This document shows positions 54,185-61,996 of a stretch of 64,000 bases of DNA, one piece after another; within the stretch, counting starts at the first letter, position 1; every line of letters starts with the position of its first letter. The notes under the pieces were generated by a model. The model was given only the letters and a program-made list of their open reading frames with translations, made no database searches and was not told the origin of the DNA. Position numbers and translations under genes: made by a program. The stretch is from NCBI GenBank assembly GCA_964490005.1, contig CAZBBB010000003.1, positions 15,074 through 79,073 of the forward strand. Direction: 5' to 3'. Source of the stretch: CAZBBB01 sp964490005. Its GTDB lineage: Bacteria > Planctomycetota > B15-G4.

Positions 54185-55102
54185 CTACATCGAGAGCGAC
54201 TCGTGACTGTCGGCCAGGTGCGACTTGAGCTTCTTCATCACGTTGCTGTGGATCTGGCAGACGCGCGACTCGGTGAGCCGCAGCACGCCGCCGATCTGCT
54301 TCATCGTGAGACCGTCGCGGTAGTACATCAGGATGATCTGCTTCTCCTTGCGGTTCAGCGAACGGATGATCGTCCGCATGACGTCGTCCTGGTTGAGCAG
54401 TTCGGCCGGGTCCGGCGAACGCTCGTCGCGCAGGAAGTCGATCTTCTCGACGGCCTGCTCGCCGGTGCCGTCATCCCAGGTCTCGGAGAGCGAGCGCACC
54501 TGGTGGGGCCGGGCCTCCTCCGTGAGCGAGGCGTACTCCGCCAGGGCCACGCCGAGCTCGCCCGCCATCTCGGCGTGCGTGGGGGCGCGCCCGTGGCGCG
54601 CCTCGAGCGCCGACTGGGCGCGGGCGAGCTGGTGGGCCTTGAGGCGCACCAGGCGCGGCACCCAGTCCTGGCTGCGCAACTCGTCGAGGATCGCGCCCCG
54701 GATGCGGTTGCCGCAGTACGTCTTGAACTTGATGCCGCGGTCGATGTCGAAGCCGTCGATCGCGTCCATCAGGCCGAAGGTGCCGGCGCTCTTGAGGTCC
54801 TCGACGTCGATGCTGCGGGGCAGCGTGAGCAGCAGCCGCTCGGCGATGAAGGTCACGACGGGCAGGTAGATCTCGAGCAGCGCGTTGCGCAGCGCCGGAT
54901 CGTGCGAATCGAAGTACGAGCGCCAGAGCTGCTCGTGCGGTCCCCCGATCTCGCCGCGCGCGGCACCCGCGGCGACCGGCGGCGGGGTCTTGCGCTCGTC
55001 CTGCGCGGCGCTGCGGCCGGCGCGTCGCGAGCGCGCCTCCCCGGCCTTGTCGTTCCTCGTGCGACCGCGCGAATGCTTCGGGGCGGACTTCGTGACGTCC
55101 AT
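54185..55102 (-). CDS. Sigma factor of the FliA/WhiG (sigma-28) family
   Basis: This 305-residue protein has a basic, Ala/Arg-rich N-terminal extension of about 50 residues. Sigma-70 region 2 follows ('DVEDLKSAGTFGLMDAIDGFD', 'FKTYCGNRIRGAILDELRSQDWVPR'). Region 3 has 'ARHGRAPTHAEMAGELGV' and region 4 'LNRKEKQIILMYYRDGLTMKQIGGVLRLTESRVCQIHS', in which 'RDGLTMKQIGGVL...SRVCQIH' is typical of FliA. AGGAGAG precedes the ATG. No flagellar gene is nearby, so it may direct another developmental or surface regulon. Confidence 0.9.
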   Translation of the reverse strand: MDVTKSAPKHSRGRTRNDKAGEARSRRAGRSAAQDERKTPPPVAAGAARGEIGGPHEQLWRSYFDSHDPALRNALLEIYLPVVTFIAERLLLTLPRSIDVEDLKSAGTFGLMDAIDGFDIDRGIKFKTYCGNRIRGAILDELRSQDWVPRLVRLKAHQLARAQSALEARHGRAPTHAEMAGELGVALAEYASLTEEARPHQVRSLSETWDDGTGEQAVEKIDFLRDERSPDPAELLNQDDVMRTIIRSLNRKEKQIILMYYRDGLTMKQIGGVLRLTESRVCQIHSNVMKKLKSHLADSHESLSM

Positions 55103-55441
55103 GCGGGCTCTCTCCTGGGTCGTGCAGCTGGCTGCCCTTCCCGCACGGTGCGGGGTCGGGCCCTCTAGTTTTGCGCCCCACTCTCTCGAGTGGTTTGCCC
55201 TTGCCGACGGGTCGCGCCCAGCGACCCCTCAGCGACGACGGACCTGTTCATCGGTGCGGACGGCCGGGACTGAACTTCGTAGCGGCGGAAATTCCGGGAC
55301 CGGGGGTCCGCCGGAGCATGCATCTCCCCGCATGCGCCCGCGGATTCCGGCCCGCCGACGCCTTTCGGCGCTCTCCCGAAACGACTTGAGCCCGGCGTCC
55401 CGCGGAGGGGCGCCGGGCTCGCGAGGGGCCGCGTCGCGGCG
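55103..55441. other. Long gap between sigma factor and unknown gene
   Basis: About 340 bases without a supported gene. The part next to the sigma gene contains its ribosome binding site and two short hairpins, CCGCAC-G-GTGCGG (55141-55153) and CCACTC-TCTC-GAGTGG (55178-55193), which would lie in its leader or promoter. The distal part holds the terminator at 55388-55420. Overlapping open frames here lack any recognisable protein. Confidence 0.5.
55388..55420 (-). terminator. Hairpin after the unknown 173-residue gene
   Basis: GAGCCCGGCG pairs exactly with CGCCGGGCTC around 13 bases, 22 bases past the stop on the minus strand. A weak T-containing stretch (AAGTCGTTTC) follows on that strand. 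Confidence 0.6.
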
Positions 55442-55963
55442 TCAGGCCGAGGTCGGCGCCGGCTTGCTCAGCGAGTGCTCGGCGAAATACTGCTCGGCGA
55501 ACTCGAGGAACTGCGCTTCGACGAAGCCGGCGAAGCCGCGCCGCGCGTCGTCGTCCATGCGCCCGGTGTGGCTGGTGGATTCGGCGTCGCGGTTGCGGAT
55601 GGTCTTCTTGGCCTGCATCACGAACCGGTCCTCGTCGACGTGCGGGTCGAGCAGGAACATCAGGCGGCTGTAGTAGCGGCCGGGCTTGCCGTTGGCGTCG
55701 AGCAACTCCTCGTCGGCGCGCAGCGCGAGCATGTACTTGCCCTCGAAGAACCCGCGCGTCAGCACGAAGCCGTCGGCCTCGGACTGGAAGTTCTTGGCGA
55801 ACTCCTCGATCACGGCTTCGATCGATTCGCGGAACTCGAAGGCCGCGACCGTGCGCTGCGAGCGGACGAGGTCCTCCTCGGAGCGCAGCCGGAGGTGGAT
55901 CTCGCTGCGCTTGGCGCTGGCGTCGCGGATCTGCTTGAGCTTGTCCTTGAACGTGCTGGACAT
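55442..55963 (-). CDS. Uncharacterised soluble protein
   Basis: About 173 residues from ATG 55963 (MSSTFKDKLKQIRDASAKRS). An upstream ATG at 56014 would add 17 residues using rarer codons and is less likely. The sequence is charged and alpha/beta, with an N-terminal coiled coil, 'FEFRESIEAVIEEFAKNF', 'FFEGKYMLALRADEEL' and an acidic-aromatic C-terminus 'FLEFAEQYFAEHSL'. There is no signal peptide or membrane helix. No family is recognised. It is flanked by gaps and its own terminator, so it is probably a single-gene unit. Confidence 0.65.
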   Translation of the reverse strand: MSSTFKDKLKQIRDASAKRSEIHLRLRSEEDLVRSQRTVAAFEFRESIEAVIEEFAKNFQSEADGFVLTRGFFEGKYMLALRADEELLDANGKPGRYYSRLMFLLDPHVDEDRFVMQAKKTIRNRDAESTSHTGRMDDDARRGFAGFVEAQFLEFAEQYFAEHSLSKPAPTSA

Positions 55964-56191
55964 CGTGGAGGCTCGGGCGGGTTGCTTGCTCAGGGTGAGG
56001 TTTCTATCGGTCATGGGAAGGCCGTCGATGAGGGAGAATACGAGGTCGCCGGTCCGAGGCAAACCTCCGGGCCTCGGGAATCGGCCGTTTTGCCCGGCAA
56101 TCGCCCAGAGACGGACCCCGTCCTGAAACGCTGACGCCCCTTGACAAGCGGCCAAGGCCGGGCCTCGCGCGCCGCGGGCCGCGGCGCCGCG

Positions 56192-56710
56192 TCAGCGGTA
56201 GCGGAGCAGCGCGCGCACGTCGCGCGCGCCGAGGCGCTCCTTCCACGGGATGAAGTCGAGCGCGACGACGAACAGCAGCGCCTGCACGCGGGCGCCGACC
56301 TTCTCGACGAGTTCGCACGCGGCGCCCGCCGTTCCGCCGGTCGCGATCAGGTCGTCGACGATGAGTACCTGCTGTCCGGGGCCGAGCGCGTCGGCGTGCA
56401 TCTCGATCGTGTCGGTGCCGTACTCGAGCGTGTAGCTCTGCCTGACGACGTTCCACGGCAGCTTGCCCGGCTTGCGCACCGGCACGAAGCCCTTGCCGAG
56501 CTCGTGCGCGAGGGCCGCCCCGAAGATGAAGCCGCGCGACTCGATGCCGACGACCAGGTCGATCGACAGGTCACGCACGGCCGCGGCCGCCTGCTCGATC
56601 GAGGCCGCGAAGGCCCCGGCATCGCGCAGCATCGGCGTGATGTCCTTGAAGACGATGCCCGGCTTGGGAAAGTCGGGAATGTCGCGGATGTAGCGGGCGA
56701 GGTCGGTCAT
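56192..56710 (-). CDS. apt: Adenine phosphoribosyltransferase
   Basis: Apt salvages adenine to AMP using PRPP. The 172-residue protein has 'IPDFPKPGIVFKDITPML', 'GIESRGFIFGAALA', 'VPVRKPGKLPW' and the PRPP-binding 'VLIVDDLIATGGTAGA', which together are specific to Apt. ATG 56710 gives the normal length. It lies 51 bases after the argS stop on the same strand. Confidence 0.95.
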   Translation of the reverse strand: MTDLARYIRDIPDFPKPGIVFKDITPMLRDAGAFAASIEQAAAAVRDLSIDLVVGIESRGFIFGAALAHELGKGFVPVRKPGKLPWNVVRQSYTLEYGTDTIEMHADALGPGQQVLIVDDLIATGGTAGAACELVEKVGARVQALLFVVALDFIPWKERLGARDVRALLRYR

Positions 56711-56761
56711 GGGGGATCTCGTCGGTCGTCGAGGCGCCCGGACTTGGGTCCGGGCAGGGGA

Positions 56762-58480
56762 TCACATGCGTTCGGGCACGGGCAGGCCCAGCCAGCCGAG
56801 GCCGTTCACCAGGGCCTGCCGGCAGGCGGCGGCGAGCGCCAGGCGCGCCGCGCTGAGGGCCGGATCGTCGGAGACGATCTTCCAGTCCTTGCGCGCGTAG
56901 AGCGTGCTGAAGCGTGCGGCGATCTCCAGCAGGCGGTCCGACACGAGCGAAGGTTCGGCCCGCGTCACGGCCGACTCGAGGGCTGCCGGCAGTCCTTCGA
57001 TGGCCAGCCACAGGGCCAGCTCGCCCTCGCCGCTCACGAGCGTGACGTCGACCGCGTCGTCGGCGGGCCGCGCGCGCGCCCCGCCCAGCGACGCGATGCG
57101 CGCCGCGGTGTACTGCAGGTAGGGGCCCGTCTCGCCCTCGAAGGACAGCACTTCGTCCCAGTCGAAGACGACGTCGCGCTCGCGGCGGTTCTTGAGGTCG
57201 TTGAACACCACGGCGCCCACGCCGATCTGCTCGGCGAGCGCGTCGATGTCCGCCGGACGTTCGCGGCCGCGTTCGGCGATGCCGCGCTCGATGGTCTCGC
57301 GCGCCAGCGCCGCGGCGCGGTCGAGCACGTCCTCGAGCAGGACCACGTCGCCCGTGCGCGTCGCCATCTTGCGGTCCTTGAAGCGCATCATGCCGAAGGG
57401 CACGTGCTCCACGGCCTCGGCCCAGGGACGGCCGAGCAGGGCCAGCACCGCGCGCAGCTGCCGGAAGTGCAGAGCCTGCGCCGCCCCCACGACGTACAGC
57501 GCGCGCTGGAAGCCGTAGGTGCGCTGACGCCAGTCGGCCGCCGCGAGGTCGCGCGTCAGGTACAGCGTCGTCCCGTCGCGCTTGCGGACGAGCGCCACGC
57601 CGAGGTCCTGCGCCTGCAGGTCCACGACGGTCGCGTCCTCGCTCTCGCGCAGCAGGCCGGCGCGCTCGAGTTCGGCCAGCATCGCCGGCATCAGCTCCTC
57701 GTAGGCGCTCTCGCCGCGGACGTCGTCGAAGCGCACGCCGAGCCGGGCGTAGACGCGCTCGAACTCGGCCAGCGAGACGTCCCGGAACAGCTTCCACAGG
57801 CGCCGCGCGCCCGGCTCGCCGTCCTCGAGCGCGCGGAAGCGGGCCCGGGCCGCGTCCTGCAGTTCGGGCCGCTCCTTGCGGCGCGCGTTGAAGTCGACGT
57901 AGAGCTCGAGCAGGTAGGCGATGCCGCCGGCCTGCAGCTGCGCCTCGTCGCCGCGCTCGTCCCAGGCTGCCAGGAGCTGCCCGAACTGCGTGCCCCAGTC
58001 GCCGACGTGGTTGATGCCCACGGGGCGGTAGCCCGCCGCGCGCAGCAGGCCCACGAGCGCGTGCCCGATGACGGTCGAGCGCAGGTGATGGATGCCGAAA
58101 GGCTTGGCGATGTTCGGCGACGAGAAGTCGACGGGAACCACGCGGCCCGCGCCGAGGTCGACGCGACCGTAGTCGGCGCCTCGCGCGCGCACCTCGTGCA
58201 GCACCTCGCGCGCGACCGTGCACGCGTCGAGCCGGGCGTTCAGGTACGGCCCGTCCGCCGTGACGGCGTGCAGCGCGCCTCCCAGCGGCACGCGCGGCGC
58301 GAGTTCGGCGGCGATCGCCGCCGGCGCGCGGCGCTGCGTCCTGGCGAGCGCGAAGCAGCCGAAGGCGAGCTGCCCCAGTTCGGGGCGCGGAGGCGCGACC
58401 ACGGAGCCGAGCACCTCCTCGGCCGGGAGGCCGACGAGGGGCGCGAGGCGTTCGGAGAAGAGGCGTGCGTATCGGCTCAT
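56762..58480 (-). CDS. argS: Arginyl-tRNA synthetase
   Basis: ArgS charges tRNA-Arg. The 572-residue class I synthetase has 'VPVDFSSPNIAKPFGIHHLRS' (HIGH-type motif as HHLR), 'HVGDWGTQFGQLLAAW', 'GTTLYLTRDLAAADWR', the KMSKS equivalent in 'DRKMATRTGDVVLLEDVL' and the anticodon-binding C-terminus ending in 'GLPVPERM'. The Add1-like N-terminal domain is present. Its length and motifs are normal, so it should be fully functional. Confidence 0.95.
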   Translation of the reverse strand: MSRYARLFSERLAPLVGLPAEEVLGSVVAPPRPELGQLAFGCFALARTQRRAPAAIAAELAPRVPLGGALHAVTADGPYLNARLDACTVAREVLHEVRARGADYGRVDLGAGRVVPVDFSSPNIAKPFGIHHLRSTVIGHALVGLLRAAGYRPVGINHVGDWGTQFGQLLAAWDERGDEAQLQAGGIAYLLELYVDFNARRKERPELQDAARARFRALEDGEPGARRLWKLFRDVSLAEFERVYARLGVRFDDVRGESAYEELMPAMLAELERAGLLRESEDATVVDLQAQDLGVALVRKRDGTTLYLTRDLAAADWRQRTYGFQRALYVVGAAQALHFRQLRAVLALLGRPWAEAVEHVPFGMMRFKDRKMATRTGDVVLLEDVLDRAAALARETIERGIAERGRERPADIDALAEQIGVGAVVFNDLKNRRERDVVFDWDEVLSFEGETGPYLQYTAARIASLGGARARPADDAVDVTLVSGEGELALWLAIEGLPAALESAVTRAEPSLVSDRLLEIAARFSTLYARKDWKIVSDDPALSAARLALAAACRQALVNGLGWLGLPVPERM

Positions 58481-58556
58481 CGGTCGTCGCGTCGCGGCGC
58501 GGCGCGAGGGCGCGGCGCGCGGGGCGGCATGTTAGCGATCCGCGCGCGCCCTCGCG

Positions 58557-59945
58557 TCATCGCGCCGGCAGGAGCCGCTCGAGCACGCGGGCCGCCGGGC
58601 GCGGCGCGTCGCGCGCGTCGAGCAGCCCCTGCGTCGAGCCGCGGTCCTCCCAGGCGTGCAGCAGCAGTCCGGCGACGGACGGGTCGCGCGCCGCGCGCGC
58701 GAGCAGGCCCTCGATCCAGCGCGCCTGCGCCTCGACGCCGTAGGCGATCGGCGAGAGGCCGCCGCCGAGGATCCACAGTTCGGGCGGCTGCGGGCTCGAC
58801 AGCCGCCAGTCGCTCCAGGCCGCGAGTTGCGCGTCGGCGAAGGCCGGGCCGCCGGCGGACGCGCTGCCGGGTTGCAGCCGCGGGCCGGCCACGTCGACGA
58901 CGTCGTGCAGCGCGTCGTAGATCGCGCGGCTCGCCGGGCCCGCGCCCGCGAGTCGCAGGCCGACGCGCGTCGTCGGGCTGGCGGCGCGAATGCGCGCCGC
59001 AGCCGCCTGGTACGCGGCGCGCCACTCCTCGGGGGTGCGGCCCGTTCCGAGGGCCAGCGGCGCCTCTCCGTCCGGCTCGGGGAAGGGCAGCAGCAGCGCC
59101 GGCCGCAGCGTGCGCGCCGCGCGCTCGGCCGCCTCGATGAAGGTCGCGACGGCCTCTTCGGGCGACGGCCGCGACCACAGCCACGAAGCGGGCGCGTGCA
59201 GCGCGACGATCCGCGGGCGCTCCTCGCCGTCGCCCGGCACCTCGACGAAGTCGGCCGGGAGTTCGAGCGCCGCGAGGGCGCCGGGCGCGGGGCGGGCCGA
59301 GCCGCCCGCGGCCGTCCACACGCCCGTCGGCGGCACGCGGGCCGACGACGACAGCCGGGGCTCGGCGTCGAAGCGCAGCAGCACGCGCTCGGCTTCCGAC
59401 TGGAACACGACCAGCAGCAGCGCCACGAAGGCCATGAAGGCGGCGGGCAGCAGCCCGAGCGCCAGGCCCGCCAGCGTGTCGGCGCGCTCTTCGCGCAGCA
59501 GCAGCGGCACATGCCAGTTGAGCGTCGAACTGAGCGCGAGATGGCTGCCGACGAGGCCCTGCACCAGGGCGTACGAGTAGAGCAGCGGCTGGAGCCGCGG
59601 GCCGAGCGTCCAGCCGCTCGCGGCGGCTGCCGCGGTGCCCAGCACGATGCACAGCCCGGCGTTGCCGATGACGACCGGCACGTCGCCCAGGCGCGCGCCG
59701 CGCCGCGCCATGACCGCCACGTTCTGCGCCAGTCCCGCCAGGGCGAGGGCCGGGAAGGCCGCGGCCAGGCCCGGCGTGAACAGCAGCGACGCGGCGCCGG
59801 TGCGCACGCGGTCCGCGACGAGCAGCAGCGTGAGCAGCGCCTGGACCGCGAGGAGCAGGCGCCAGCGACCCCGCGCCGCGCGCGCGTTCCACGCCAGCAC
59901 GCCCGCCAGGTACGCGAGGAAGACGCCGTGCAGCGCGCCGATCAC
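58557..59945 (-). CDS. Unknown protein: membrane N-terminus joined to a possible hydrolase-like domain
   Basis: This 462-residue protein has about six membrane helices in the first 200 residues ('LHGVFLAYLAGVLAW', 'LALGLLPAAFMAFVALLLVVF'). A soluble domain of about 260 residues follows, with alternating strands and helices: 'PRIVALHAPASWLW', 'AEWRAAYQAAAARIRAASP'-like helices, 'ELWILGGGLSPIAYG' and 'SVAGLLLHAWED'. The pattern suggests a TIM-barrel, glycoside-hydrolase-like fold, but I see no certain catalytic pair. GTG 59945 overlaps the NUDIX stop by four bases. Function is unknown. Confidence 0.6.
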   Translation of the reverse strand: MIGALHGVFLAYLAGVLAWNARAARGRWRLLLAVQALLTLLLVADRVRTGAASLLFTPGLAAAFPALALAGLAQNVAVMARRGARLGDVPVVIGNAGLCIVLGTAAAAASGWTLGPRLQPLLYSYALVQGLVGSHLALSSTLNWHVPLLLREERADTLAGLALGLLPAAFMAFVALLLVVFQSEAERVLLRFDAEPRLSSSARVPPTGVWTAAGGSARPAPGALAALELPADFVEVPGDGEERPRIVALHAPASWLWSRPSPEEAVATFIEAAERAARTLRPALLLPFPEPDGEAPLALGTGRTPEEWRAAYQAAAARIRAASPTTRVGLRLAGAGPASRAIYDALHDVVDVAGPRLQPGSASAGGPAFADAQLAAWSDWRLSSPQPPELWILGGGLSPIAYGVEAQARWIEGLLARAARDPSVAGLLLHAWEDRGSTQGLLDARDAPRPAARVLERLLPAR

Positions 59946-60364
59946 GGCGCGTCGAGCGCCGTCAGGGCGGCGCGCACCAGGTCCTTGAGCGTGCCGAACT
60001 GCACGCGCGCCAGGGCCTCGTCGCCGTCGACCCAGGCCGCCGCGCTGTGCTCGTCGGAGAGCCTCGGCGCCTGCCGCGGAGCCTCGGCGAGGAAGTAGGT
60101 CACGCGCTTGGGATAGCTCTCCCCGTCGTCGTCGCGCACCGCGTACTCGATGACGTGCCGGAAGCCGCCGTGCAGCGCCGCCACCTCGAAGCCGGTCTCC
60201 TCGCGCACCTCGCGCAGCGCCGTGGCGATCTCGTGCGCGTCGTCGGGCTCGCGGCGTCCCTTGGCGAAACCCCACAGGCCGGTCTCGGCGTTGCGCAGCA
60301 GCAGCAGGCGCACCGCGCCGTCGTCGCGTCGGTACAGGACGATGCCGCAGGCGAGACAGGTCAT
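59942..60364 (-). CDS. NUDIX hydrolase (Ap4A hydrolase-like)
   Basis: This 140-residue protein has one NUDIX domain. The Nudix box spans 'GRREPDDAHEIATALREVREETGF' in pieces, keeping the Gly, the REVREE core and the ETG; the preceding 'LWGFAKGRRE' is typical of bis(5'-nucleosyl)-tetraphosphatases. It would hydrolyse a nucleoside diphosphate linked to another moiety. ATG 60364 is used. It is divergent from the PyrK-like gene, with a TATCAT on the minus strand about 35 bases upstream. Confidence 0.85.
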   Translation of the reverse strand: MTCLACGIVLYRRDDGAVRLLLLRNAETGLWGFAKGRREPDDAHEIATALREVREETGFEVAALHGGFRHVIEYAVRDDDGESYPKRVTYFLAEAPRQAPRLSDEHSAAAWVDGDEALARVQFGTLKDLVRAALTALDAP

Positions 60365-60418
60365 GGGGGCGTGGCGCGGGAGGGCGACGGCGGCGGGGAT
60401 GATAGGATCCGCGGCGCC

Positions 60419-61294
60419 ATGACCGCCACACGCCCTTCCGCCGCGACGCGCCGCGACGCGGGCTCCGCGCGCATGCGGTCCGTCGTCGCGCGCACGCTGC
60501 TCAACGAGCGCGTCGAGGGCGGCTGTCACCGCATCGTGGCGCAGGTCGACGGCGGCTGGCCGGCCACGGGCCCGGGCCAGTTCACCATGCTGAGCCTCGA
60601 CCACCCGCGCTTCCCGCTGCTGCCGCGCCCCTTCAGCCTGCTCGGGCACGAGGCGCGCGCCGACGGCGACCGGCTCGAATGGATGATCATGCCCGTGGGC
60701 ACCGGCACCGCGCTGCTGTGCTCGCTGCAGCCCGGCGAGCCGCTCAACGTCGTCGGGCCGCTGGGCCGCGCGCTCGACGCCGACCTGCCCGACGGTCCGA
60801 TCGTGTGCGTCGGCGGCGGCTACGGCATCGCGCCGTTCATCTTCCTCTCCGATCACTGGCGCCGCACGGCGCCCGAGCGGCTGGCGCGCACCACGATCGT
60901 CTACGGCGCGCGCACCGCCGAGCGGCTCTCGCTGCGCGAGCGGGTCCTGCGCGGCGGCGCGGCGCGCGTTGAGCTGTGCACCGACGACGGGACGCTCGGC
61001 CGCCGCGGCCGGGTCGACGCGGCGCTCGAGGCGCTCGTCGCCGAGCGGCGGCCCGCGCTCGTCCTGACCTGCGGTCCCGAGGCCATGATGGAGGCGGTGG
61101 GGCGCGTCTGCCGCGAGCAGCGCATCCCCGCGCGCGCCTCGCTCGAGACCGTGATGGGATGCGGCTACGCCGTCTGCAACGGCTGCGCCGTGGCCGTGGG
61201 CGACGGCCGCCAACCCGACGGCTACACCTACGAACTCGCGTGCCGCGAAGGCACGGTGTTCGACGAGACGCGCCTGCAGTGGCATCGGGCCTGA
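60419..61294 (+). CDS. Dihydroorotate dehydrogenase electron-transfer subunit (PyrK-like)
   Basis: This 291-residue flavin/iron-sulfur protein of the PyrK group passes electrons from PyrDB to NAD. The FAD-binding front part has 'LLPRPFSLLG', the NAD domain has 'VCVGGGYGIAPFIFLS', 'TIVYGART' and 'LTCGPEAMMEAVG', and the C-terminal [2Fe-2S] site has 'GCGYAVCNGCAVAV' with the last Cys in 'YELACREGTVFD'. The ATG follows a TAGGAT by ten bases. No pyrD partner is in the window, so a different oxidoreductase partner is possible. Confidence 0.82.
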   Translation: MTATRPSAATRRDAGSARMRSVVARTLLNERVEGGCHRIVAQVDGGWPATGPGQFTMLSLDHPRFPLLPRPFSLLGHEARADGDRLEWMIMPVGTGTALLCSLQPGEPLNVVGPLGRALDADLPDGPIVCVGGGYGIAPFIFLSDHWRRTAPERLARTTIVYGARTAERLSLRERVLRGGAARVELCTDDGTLGRRGRVDAALEALVAERRPALVLTCGPEAMMEAVGRVCREQRIPARASLETVMGCGYAVCNGCAVAVGDGRQPDGYTYELACREGTVFDETRLQWHRA

Positions 61295-61824
61295 CGGAGC
61301 AGGCGCGCCTGGCGGCGTACGTCGCCGCGATCCGCTCGGCGGTCGGCACCGTTCCCCAGGCGCGGCACGAGGAGTTCGTGCGCGGCATCCTGGCGGCGCG
61401 GCAGATCGTCGTCGCGGGGCGCGGCCGCTCGGGCATGATGGCCTCGGCCTTCGCGCGCCGCCTGGGGCAGATGGGGTTGACGGCCTGGGGCCTCGACGAC
61501 ACGACCGTGCCGCGTCTGGGGCCCGACGACGCGCTCGTGGCCTGCACGGGCAGCGGCGAGACGCCGACCGTGCTTTCGTTGATGCACACGGCGCGCAGCG
61601 GCGGGGCGCGCGTGCTGGCGGTCACGCGCGGGCCGTCGACGACGGTCCTCGCCGCCGACGTCGTCATCGAGCTGCACGTGCCGCCCGGCGGCTCGGAGTA
61701 TCCGCTGGGCACGCTGTTCGAGGCCTCGCTGCTCGCCTATCTCGATCAGGCCGTCATCGATCTCATCCGCGCGCTGGGCGCGACCGAGTCCGAACTCGGA
61801 GCGCGCCACACGAACCTGGAGTGA
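61279..61824 (+). CDS. Short SIS-domain sugar-phosphate isomerase (6-phospho-3-hexuloisomerase / KdsD-like)
   Basis: This 181-residue protein consists of one SIS domain. 'VVAGRGRSGMMASAFARRLGQMG', 'LVACTGSGETPTVLSLMH' and 'VLAVTRGPSTTVLAADVVIEL' are the family's sugar-phosphate-binding strands, most like 6-phospho-3-hexuloisomerases. There is no CBS pair, unlike E. coli KdsD. Because the window also encodes a Kdo-type kinase, an arabinose-5-phosphate isomerase role is an alternative to formaldehyde or pentose metabolism. GTG 61279 overlaps the end of the PyrK-like gene by 16 bases. Confidence 0.75.
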   Translation: MASGLTEQARLAAYVAAIRSAVGTVPQARHEEFVRGILAARQIVVAGRGRSGMMASAFARRLGQMGLTAWGLDDTTVPRLGPDDALVACTGSGETPTVLSLMHTARSGGARVLAVTRGPSTTVLAADVVIELHVPPGGSEYPLGTLFEASLLAYLDQAVIDLIRALGATESELGARHTNLE

Positions 61825-61863
61825 GGGCCGCGGCCGGGCGGCTTCCGCCGCGCGCGCGCTTCC

Positions 61864-61869
61864 TATAAA
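61864..61869 (+). promoter_or_regulatory. Candidate -10 element TATAAA upstream of the thiolase
   Basis: This matches TATAAT at five of six positions, with transcription expected near 61876, leaving a leader of about 120 bases. A plausible -35 is not obvious in the GC-rich stretch upstream. Confidence 0.4.
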
Positions 61870-61871
61870 CT

Positions 61872-61996
61872 GGACCCCCTTTCGGGGTCGCTCGGAAGGT
61901 CGTTGCCGTCCCGGGCTCTCTCCGCGACGGCAACGCCGGCACGGGCCCGACCTGCGCGGGCCCGGCCGCGTCCGCCACAACCCAGCAAGGCGCACC
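61872..61996 (+). promoter_or_regulatory. Structured leader of the thiolase message
   Basis: The leader contains a perfect 10-bp stem, CGTTGCCGTC (61901-61910) with GACGGCAACG (61926-61935). Upstream is GACCCC...GGGGTC (61873-61889), and nearer the gene two GGGCCCG palindromic arms (around 61943 and 61958). A ribosome binding site is not obvious. It might be a regulatory RNA element, but no known riboswitch class is recognised. Confidence 0.35.
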
